From Onthophagus taurus (lineage: Eukaryota; Arthropoda; Insecta; Coleoptera; Scarabaeidae): 64,000 nt of DNA. The stretch is from NCBI RefSeq assembly GCF_036711975.1, contig NC_091976.1, positions 21,452,001 through 21,516,000 on the forward strand, given 5' to 3'. The notes beneath the pieces are model-generated. The model saw nothing but the letters and a program-made list of their open reading frames with translations. It did no database searches and was not told the DNA's origin. The translations under genes were made by a program, and so were the position numbers. Positions within the stretch are counted from its first letter, which is position 1. Each line of letters opens with the position of its first letter. This document shows positions 56,014-64,000 of this stretch, one piece after another.

Positions 56014-56684
56014 ATGGACACTACGATGGACAGTGATCATAGTAGCCACGCGTCATCTACTTCACCAGCCGTTGCCATCAAACCACCAACATCACCAGTT
56101 ATAAACAACAATAACAACATCTCTTCCAACAACCACAATAACCAAGTGCACTCACCCAGACAAGCGTCCCCGTTAGGACCACCGATGTCCATGGCTCACC
56201 CATTGAGTCCACCACCCGTTTCAACCGCCGGTTTAGTAAGAACCATGGGTTTGAGCCATTTACATCCCCCAGGACTTGGACTTCTCAACACCTTAGGTGT
56301 GCTCCACAGCCCTTTAGACCTAATGGCCCACCATGCTCCCCCCAGGTCTTATAATAGCCCACCGCCAATTTCCACGTCGGATCCAACAGCAAACGAGTGT
56401 AAACTGGTTGATTATCGTGGCCAGAAGGTCGCGGCCTTCATTATCGCCGGCGATACTATGCTGTGTTTGCCGCAGGCTTTCGAACTCTTTTTGAAACACC
56501 TCGTCGGTGGATTGCACACCGTTTACACCAAGTTGAAACGGCTTGATATTGTTCCTTTGGTGTGTAACGTTGAACAAGTCAGAATTTTGAGAGGACTCGG
56601 CGCAATACAACCCGGTGTCAACAGATGCAAATTGCTTAGTTGTAAAGACTTCGATACGTTGTACAAGGATTGTACGACTGCCAG
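56014..56684 (+). CDS. dac: Dachshund, first coding exon (rest beyond window)
   Basis: Nuclear Ski/Sno/Dac co-factor of the retinal-determination network (with Eyeless, Eyes absent, Sine oculis), also needed for leg and mushroom-body development. This exon encodes about 223 residues: a Ser/Asn/Pro-rich low-complexity N-terminus, then the DACHbox-N domain from about residue 130. Diagnostic stretches are NECKLVDYRGQKVAAFIIAG, DTMLCLPQAFELFLKHLVGG, LHTVYTKLKRLDIVPLVCNV, EQVRILRGLGAIQPGVNRCK and LLSCKDFDTLYKDCTTA. The exon ends at a donor (GCCAG|GTACGT) one base short of completing a codon, exactly where the domain ends. No further exon is seen up to 64000, so the next intron exceeds 7.3 kb. The C-terminal coiled-coil domain is outside the window. 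Confidence 0.95.
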
Positions 56685-57455
56685 GTACGTGTTCGATTTA
56701 AATTATAGTTTAAGTTTTTTTATGGTTATCCATCAAGTCCTGAATTATTTTCAAAATTCTTCTTGAGGTAGTTTCAAAAAAATAATATCTTTCATCAAAA
56801 GTTGTTGCTACGGCAAATATTATTTGGATATTTGATGTTTGGTGAGTAGCTTCGCTTCGATTTAGATTTCATGTATATTATTATAAGGAATTCTCTTTGC
56901 AATAACTTGACGTCAATTTTATATTTATTTTACTCAGTTTTGTTTGCTTGTTTTACTCCATTTTCTGATACTTAACCAGAATAACAAGGAAAGGCAGAAT
57001 TTTTTTGCACTAAAAAATTCTCTTTGCAATCGATTTAATTTCTACATTTTCTTTATAACGGAAGAGTAAACCAAAAAAACATCATTCTGACAGGTTCATG
57101 TTTTTAATCAAATAATTTTTTTTGTAAAAATCTTGATTCAAAGTAACCTTAATAATTACCTGTAGTTTTATAGTCTTGTTTTTTTGCTTTAATCTCCACT
57201 CTTTGCATATACAGTGCATTTTTTCTGTTTTTTATTTGCTTTTGTGTTTATGAAAGGGAAGTAATTATGGAAAGGATGAAGCAAAAATAGATGTGGTTTA
57301 TGTGGAAAAAATCATCTTTTTGCAATTATATTTATAGAAACAATTTTAATTTTATCTCTAGAGAAATTTTTGAAATAAATGTTATTTTCTCTATTAAAAC
57401 GTGTTAAGTGTAAGATAACTTAACCAAGAGATTGTTTAGTTTTGATTAAATGCGA
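56685..57455. other. dachshund intron 1, left part
   Basis: AT-rich intron; nothing recognised. Confidence 0.45.
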
Positions 57456-57459
57456 AAGA

Positions 57460-57880
57460 TAAAAGCGCGAAACGTCACCGTAGATAATTTATAGAGTTGT
57501 AGCATAGTTTCCATTCTCAACGGATCGTGCGCCCGCGTTTATTTCAAACGCAGCCTAACGACTTATTTGCGTGGAATAGTTCTTACGTCAGCATAACTTT
57601 TCCCTTTGATACTGTTATAAACAAGCATAGTTAAAAAATAAAAAAAAATCTTTTATTTTATTTTTATTTGACCCATATTGGTTTCAATTTTCTACAAGTC
57701 TCGAAGAGAACTATTAAAGTAGGGAATAGTTGGAGTAATGCACTCAGTGTGTGCAATAACCACAACGCCCAGTGCGTGCGGAAATTGCATTTCGAAATAG
57801 CTAAAGGTAAATTAGCAATTCCAAAACATTCTCGACGCACCTCGCGCCGCTATAAATCATTTTGGCAGTAATAATAATAT
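57460..57880. promoter_or_regulatory. Intronic GC-richer island 9, putative enhancer
   Basis: Contains GCGCGAAACGTCACCG, CGTGCGCCCGCGTTTATTTC, CGACTTATTTGCGTGG, AGTGCGTGCGG and CACCTCGCGCCGCTATAAATC in AT-rich intron. No coding frame that matches a family. Known dachshund loci carry intronic enhancers; that this is one is inference. Confidence 0.35.
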
Positions 57881-60470
57881 CAGCATGGTGTGTGTGCGCT
57901 TGTTATTTTTAGTTTCAAAAATATATAAGATTTTTTTAGATTTTATTTGAAACAAAAACTCGTTTCTTTGAAATTTTTTTGTTTGATTAATTAAAAAAGT
58001 CTCAAATATAACTAACTTAAACATTATTGTAACCAAGATAACGGCAGCTTTATTAATTATTTGACTTCCCACCATTTGTACAGTGTAAGTACAAGTGTTG
58101 TAAGTTTCAGTGCCGTTGTTGACATACTTATAAGTGTCGAATGATGGCTTATTTTTAACCAAGTATCACTCATCAAACTCACCTGACACTTTAGTTACTG
58201 CTTCTTCGAGTTGTTTTTGATATCTTAGGAACTGAATCATCTCTTGTTAGTGTGATGATGTTTTGATTACTCTTGGTTTATTTTTATTACTTCAGTGAAA
58301 CTGTGAGCTTCACTGCTTATCAAGTTTATTTCAATCATAATTACTTGTTTTTGAATTAGGACAGATCTCATCCTGTTTTTTATAACAAACTCTTGACCTT
58401 TGCTGTAGGTGTGGATAAACTTAGTCACAATACTTACATAATTTGTGTTTGGATTTCGATTGTTCACTTATAGATTATTTCTTTATCTTTTCTAATAATC
58501 AGAAGAGTGTTTGGACGAGCTACATTAGATCTAAGAATTTGTGAATGTTGTTGAGATTATTATCCCTATAATTTGTTATTTTCATTGTAAGATGGTTAGG
58601 ACTGTGAGGTTGATAATAACTTAAAGGTATTTCAAAAACTGAAAAATTTATGGAATTAATAATAAATGCTGTCTTTTAAGAAAATGCGTTGTTTCCCATC
58701 TGTCCCAATTATTCAGAAAGAGATAGCACAATATTGTATATTGTTTTAATTAGATTTTCTATCATATGGAATTCTTTTTATGATTTAAAAACTCTTTATT
58801 AACAGTTATTTTCTATTCTTCCTCCGTCTTGTTATGATAGACACATTACTTAATCACATTTTAGCAATTACCCCACATTGTTATTTAGTTGAAGGCCAGT
58901 TTCATTCATGTTGTAAATTGAACCTGGCTGATTAATTAGATTTCCTTCCAACATTTCATACAATATCCGAAGAAAATCAAGACTTGGATTGACTAGATGC
59001 TTTTGTTACTGATAAATGTGTGTCCAGTTGTATGCAAATTCAACTAATTAATATTTTTTGATTTCAACATATGTTATTTCATTTTTCATGAATGAAGTCA
59101 TTCATTATACTATGTGGCATCTCACCCAAAATAAATCATGTCGTTATTCTAGCCGTTATTTGCAAAAGTTTCTGATTTTACTTCTAACCTGCCAAAATAA
59201 TCATCATAAAGTAATAAAAAGTGTAAATTTAAATCGTGACATTTTGAAACAAACTTTAAGATTTGAACGTAACGTTATTTATATAATGGGACGAATATAG
59301 GTTTCTTTCTGTGCAAGGTTTCTTACCGAAAAAAAGATCATTAAAGCTTATATTTAATGCTTCGTGCAAAAATTTGCGGTTGTCTAAATTTATAGTTATG
59401 TTGTATTTATTAATTTGCAAGTATTTCATGCACGCATCTTGCTTGTATCAGGAAATAAGTTTATTAACGTTTTGTGCCATCATGTCTTGATGATTATTTG
59501 ACATATTAATTGATTATCAGTGGATTTGTACAAAATTAAGCAAGTGTAATTTTAGTTGCAAGTTTTAGTTTCAAATATATATGAGTTAGAATTAAATCTG
59601 ATTTTTTGACTAAATTTTCACTTTATAGATGAATTATGATCTGCTTTTTAAAAATTGCATTCTAAAGCTGCATTCTACGAATTTTTGCGCAATTTATTAT
59701 GATCACTGGAGCTATAAGGAGATATTTATCCACAAAGTGTGAAACGTATGGTACAGCACTTACCAAGATATCTTAGCTAAATGTATTTTGAAATAGCAAG
59801 TATTAATATGTCAAAATAAGGTTATTCTTCGTTTTGATTTTTTTTGTCCAATACATATTGGTTTCATATATCAGTCAAAAATAGTTACTAAATTTATACA
59901 AACAAAATTATTATGACTTTTTTTTAACTAATCCCCCATTAATTGTTGCTAAGATATTAATATTATTGGGTTCGGTTGGAAAATAATTCATTATTAGGCT
60001 AATAGTTGGAAATAGTTTGGTTTGGCTTGCTTCACAATAAAGTCATCAGATCATCCTTCCATCGTTGCGTAGATCTCGATCGATGTAGCATCAATTCCAC
60101 AATTATCTTCACTCCTCTGTTTCCCTGCATTCTTCCCAGTTATATCAGCTTTGCTATTCTCTGTGCTTTTATGTGTCGTACTATGTCTGCACCATACACG
60201 ATACGATCCAAATCGTGGTTCATTTTTATTTTCCACATTCCAGTCCATATATTTTGGGCAAGATCTGTCTTTTGAAGACTTTTCATTTCTTTATAATAGT
60301 GTTATCACAGAAAAGAAATAGGTGCCAGAAACTTTGAATTGTAATTGTGCAAGCCACATAATTTCATAAGTTTTAGTCACAAACATACCACCCCCATTTG
60401 CCATTAATTAGTTTCGCCACTGAAAACAAATTTTTCAAAAAGATTATGCGCATCTATACTGACTTTGTGG
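57881..60470. other. dachshund intron 1, AT-rich stretch
   Basis: No exon, island or repeat recognised. Open frames of 65-101 codons occur but read like random sequence. Confidence 0.4.
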
Positions 60471-60479
60471 TTTTGTAGT

Positions 60480-60630
60480 AATTACAAAGGGCTTTTGCTT
60501 TAATCATTTCCGTAAGATCTTTCAAACGGTTGTTTGTGATATGTTCAGCTTTCTGCTGGCTTTTCACGTCCATATCTTTTGTTCACTAACTGGAAAAAAA
60601 CTCGTTGATTTCCCATAACAAAGACATCCT
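60480..60630 (-). pseudogene. Possible mariner-like transposase helix-turn-helix remnant
   Basis: The minus strand can be read ASRKLNISQTTV, then KILRK, resembling the second helix-turn-helix of mariner-like transposases. It is short, with stops on both sides. Weak call. Confidence 0.3.
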
Positions 60631-61019
60631 TACCTTTAAATTCCTATACTACTTCTGAATAGAATTAGTACTCGATGCATCTTTATGAAAACTTCATTCT
60701 AAAGTGTTCGTTGCACTGTTATGACTTCTTCCTCATCTAGTGCAATTTTTGCTAACTGCTGCATTCTTCCCACTCTTTTCGCAGTATAACAACATAAAGA
60801 AACAATGACTAGTAATGATAAATACAAGTTATCTTTTGGTGATACAGTTAACAAAAAGCTCTTTGGACATGAACAATGGAAAAAATTATGTTGCTTAAAA
60901 ATTTTTTTAGAATGAATGTGTTAAATATTATTTATGTTGATTTTTACATTTAATTTTTTGAATAAGAATATCTTACTATTTATGAATGAAACGAAACAAA
61001 TTTTTTTGGGAGTTGGTTA

Positions 61020-61510
61020 AAATTCCGGTTCACACCAATTACTTTCAACGCCCGAGACGAAGAAAATGTAGAATAAATAATTGCCCAATTAGGTACAGTT
61101 AGGCGACGCGATGATAGCAGGGCACACGGTTCTAATAAACTTATTAGAAATTTTAAACGTGCCCACGAATCAAACGTTTACACCAATAAATAGTATAAAA
61201 CGTGCTATCTCGACCGCAATATATCTACTTAAATAATATTCGTCGATCGATATGAATTAAACCCTCTACTTTAAAAGTGAAGGCGAAACGGAAAGGGGAT
61301 GCGTGCATAAATTCTCGTTAAGGGGAAGAGAGACTCGCACTCGAGTTACCCCCTTGTTTTATTACGTTTATAATTATTCCGATTGCCATCGTAAGTGTCT
61401 ACTACGTTGGTTCGTGGGGACGAAACGGCACGGCATTGTTCCTTGTTCGAATATCCGATTGTTTTATTGCATGCCATGGCACGAACAAACACAAACGAAA
61501 TACTTTAAAT
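61020..61510. promoter_or_regulatory. Intronic island 10, putative conserved enhancer
   Basis: Contains GTTCACACCAATTACTTTC, GCCCAATTAGG, CTAATAAACTTATTAG (inverted TTATTAG/CTAATAA), CACCAATAAATAG, GTTTTATTACG and GTTTTATTGC: many homeodomain and Caudal-like words, with CpG-rich spacers. No plausible gene. Confidence 0.45.
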
Positions 61511-61609
61511 ACCAACTAAGAGGTATTTGAAATCAAAAATAAAAATATTTACTTAATTTGATTTATAGAAAATAAATGTCAAAAGATTTATAAATTTTAA
61601 CGGTTTGGG

Positions 61610-62290
61610 TTTTGGTTCATTCGATACATTGTAAGATTAAAATCAATACAAAGACGATCGTAAAAAAGAGGCTACCTTCGGGTGGGTTATGAAAAATAAA
61701 ATAAGTATAAAAGTGGGAGGGTTGATGCGGAATTGTAAAGAAACGGAAAACGAAGTACACGTCGAACAAAAGCCGCGAAAAGGGGGGACTATTTAAGCGT
61801 CGGGGGCGCGCCCTCGTCCGTCGTAAATGTTTCTGGAATTTTTTCATCTTAAGAGCAACGTAACCGGTTAAATGGAACTCATTTAGCCGGGCGCATTCAC
61901 CGCGCTTCTAGGACAATCGTACAGTTGGGGTAAGGCAATTTCCGGTGGACAATATGAACAAAAAGGCCCATTTAAAATATAATATAAACTCGCGCGCCAA
62001 CTATGATTGCTTTTCGCGAATATAAGTGAATTATTAAAATGCCGAAGCGTCGTTGGGCTATCTGTCTCGGACCCGTTTTTAATCGCTTCTTTTTCTTTTT
62101 AATTACGTCGCTTATTTCCCTAGACGTCCGTTTTTTCCCTGACTTTGTAACCCTCGCGTGGTTATTCAATTATTCAATAAAACCGACAACGGCGAGCGCG
62201 GGCGAAACTCCGCGGTATACGAAACCTTCCTGTTTTATTTATTTTGATTCTCGTCGTAGTCACTTTTTCGATTAAACTTGTGGTGAAAAG
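61610..62290. promoter_or_regulatory. Intronic island 11, putative conserved enhancer
   Basis: CpG-rich segment with CGTCGGGGGCGCGCCCTCGT, GCGCATTCACCGCGC, GGACAATCG and GGACAATATG (Sox-like), TTTTTAATTACGTCGC, and TTCAATTATTCAATAAAACC. Bounded by AT-rich intron on both sides; coding frames look random. Confidence 0.45.
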
Positions 62291-62694
62291 CGCACATCAA
62301 CGTATAACAGACGAGGGCTATTAGAAAAGTAAAAGTTACAGATTAAATTCCTACGTTGAATACCACAACATCATTTTTTTTTATTACATCTTTGTTTTTC
62401 TACCAAAGAAGTATTCAAATTGTTTACAGAAAAATTTATTAAAAATAATTTTTATCAAAACTGCTATCCTATAAGTTTCTTTCAAAAATAGAGATAGAGA
62501 TTATCACTACATCACCATTTTCCAAATAACACTTTTCAAGTTAAGATCTAACAAGATGCAATAACCATATTTACGAAACTACTATGCACTTGCAGTGTCC
62601 CACATAAAATGTAACATAGCTTAATAGTACAGGTATTGGGTAGTTTTGCAAAGGAAAAAATTTGCTTGGAAATAGGTGACGTCCTTATGACAAC
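62291..62694. other. dachshund intron 1: nothing recognised
   Basis: AT-rich; no feature assigned. Confidence 0.4.
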
Positions 62695-62935
62695 CCTGAG
62701 TTTTCGGCTGTCTAGTGTTAGTTCTACTTTTCGTCCAATAAAAATATACCACAATCTAACGCTTAATAACAATTAAAACTACACACAGTAATATCTGATG
62801 CTAACTATCGCTACCTAGCACTATCACTAAAACTAATATTTGACCTAGAACTATGTTTAGATTCATGTTTAGCCGTCTTAAGAGACGCATAGCTAAACCT
62901 GAATGGTTCTGGTTCTAGGTCTAGTAAAGAAATCA
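62695..62935. repeat. Palindromic CTAG repeat family copy in dachshund intron 1
   Basis: Carries the tail inverted to the usual order (TCCAATAAAAATATACCAC, TGATGCTAACTATCGCTACC). The core is ATGTTTAGCCGTCTTAAGAG, ACGCATAGCTAAACCTGAAT, and the arm GGTTCTGGTTCTAGGTCTAG. Same family as at 34430 and 38375. Confidence 0.75.
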
Positions 62936-64000
62936 AGTCGTTTAAAATCTGTTCTATAAAATATACTTACACTAATGCGCGAAGCATTAATATATAAATA
63001 AAAACTGAAGTAGATTTTCTTTAATGATAATAGATTATAACAGATGGTGCTTGTTGATATAGAAAAGTTAGGTGCGTAAATTGTCCACGCGACTAGGAGT
63101 CGAGAAAGATAATGAATTATCTCAAGCAGACTATAATTTTTTGTTAGTTATACGTTGTTTTGAACTTGTGCTTAATGCACGATTATTTCAGATGTAACTA
63201 ATAAACTGATCAAGATCTTGTCTCACCCAACCCAACCTCTAAAAAGTGGGGTTTCCTATTTGATAGACATCAACACCTATTTTATTTTGATCTTAGTCTA
63301 CAAGATCTAGGTTGGTATAACCTACAAGTATCTAAAATCAAAGGTATCATAACTTGAAATGAACTGTATCGTAGTTGAGCATAATGACGCAGGTTTAACA
63401 TTATAGACATCAGTCTTTTATGCAAAGTAGCCATTTATATGAAAATATTTTTCATAGAGATATATCATACAGCAACATTATAACTGATTACCAGGATCTC
63501 AGCGATCTCAATTGCCATTTGATTAAGGAATCCAGAAAAAAGTTTTGCTATTAATGTTTTTTGACTGCTTGTTTTAGTCAATTTTATTCTGGCACTTTGT
63601 TTGTTGCGTTATTAGGACTTTCGTACGTTTTGATTTTACTCAAACCTACGCCTAATTTCCATTTTCCGTATTTAAATGTGATTCTTAGGATATAATTTTT
63701 AACCATAGCATCATTCTATATACGTTTTTAACTTCTGATTGTAAATTATGATAACTCTTCAATTACTCTTTGTTAATGGCTCTATTTATCTTGTAGCATA
63801 CACTAAGTAGTATTGTCTTATCAAGTGATACACCCAAATATATATTGAATTAAATACAATCCATATGGATTGTACACGCAAGTTAGTCACTAGTATTTTG
63901 ACTGATAAAGTTCTGGCCTTCTACGTAGTATGTTAACTAAGGTTTAACTGCATTTCAGTTATATTTTTAGATGTCATGTACATTTTGGCAGTCAATAAAA
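62936..64000. other. dachshund intron 1, right edge
   Basis: AT-rich intron that continues past the window; no exon or repeat recognised. Confidence 0.4.

Noticed and set aside
60006-60275. Frames on both strands near 60.0-60.3 kb
   Set aside because: Cysteine/serine-rich, no family resemblance, isolated within an intron.
1-64000. tRNA, rRNA genes and CRISPR arrays
   Set aside because: I looked for cloverleaf-like blocks, rRNA-like tracts and regularly spaced short direct repeats and saw none; CRISPR is not expected in an animal genome.

Overview
The window is AT-rich eukaryotic DNA with short, GT-AG-spliced introns, single-copy conserved animal genes and a dense load of decayed transposons. 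The protein families, compact housekeeping gene clusters and a dachshund locus point to an insect. A beetle is my best guess, but that is inference, because no database search was possible. Gene spans run from start codon to stop codon. Exons were built by hand from splice signals, reading-frame phase and recalled family sequences.

Layout. 1-39 kb is a gene-rich block: INTS6 (minus, cut by the left edge), a bestrophin chloride channel (plus), CHRAC1 (minus), glucosamine-6-phosphate deaminase (minus), a TCP11-like gene (minus), POLR3C (plus), NDUFC2 (minus), CCDC134 (plus) and TBC1D15/17 (minus). These are mostly housekeeping genes: snRNA processing, chromatin remodelling, RNA polymerase III, complex I and Rab GTPase control. 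They sit in divergent or convergent pairs with gaps as short as about 145-265 bp. 39-64 kb is the opposite: one developmental gene, dachshund (plus). Its first coding exon lies at 56.0-56.7 kb, behind about 17 kb of non-coding upstream DNA and in front of an intron that runs off the right edge. That desert holds a series of sharply bounded GC/CpG-richer islands that look like conserved cis-regulatory modules.

Mobile DNA fills the large introns and gaps. I find remnants of Mutator-like, hAT, piggyBac, PIF/Harbinger and mariner-like transposons, several LINE reverse transcriptase pieces, and many non-autonomous inverted-repeat elements. The best delimited are a dead hAT with an 8-bp target duplication (20745-23644), a 260-bp element with a 9-bp target duplication (4561-4820), and several foldback elements.

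The most unusual features are these. (1) A dispersed palindromic CTAG-rich repeat family with a conserved stem core and an AT-rich tail, in at least six places. (2) A family of about 330-bp repeats carrying GC-rich hairpins in the AT-rich dachshund upstream region. (3) A tandem duplication that gave CHRAC1 two intact, splice-competent first coding exons and left a chimeric stub of the neighbouring deaminase gene. (4) A dimeric 360-bp tandem repeat inside the dead hAT element.
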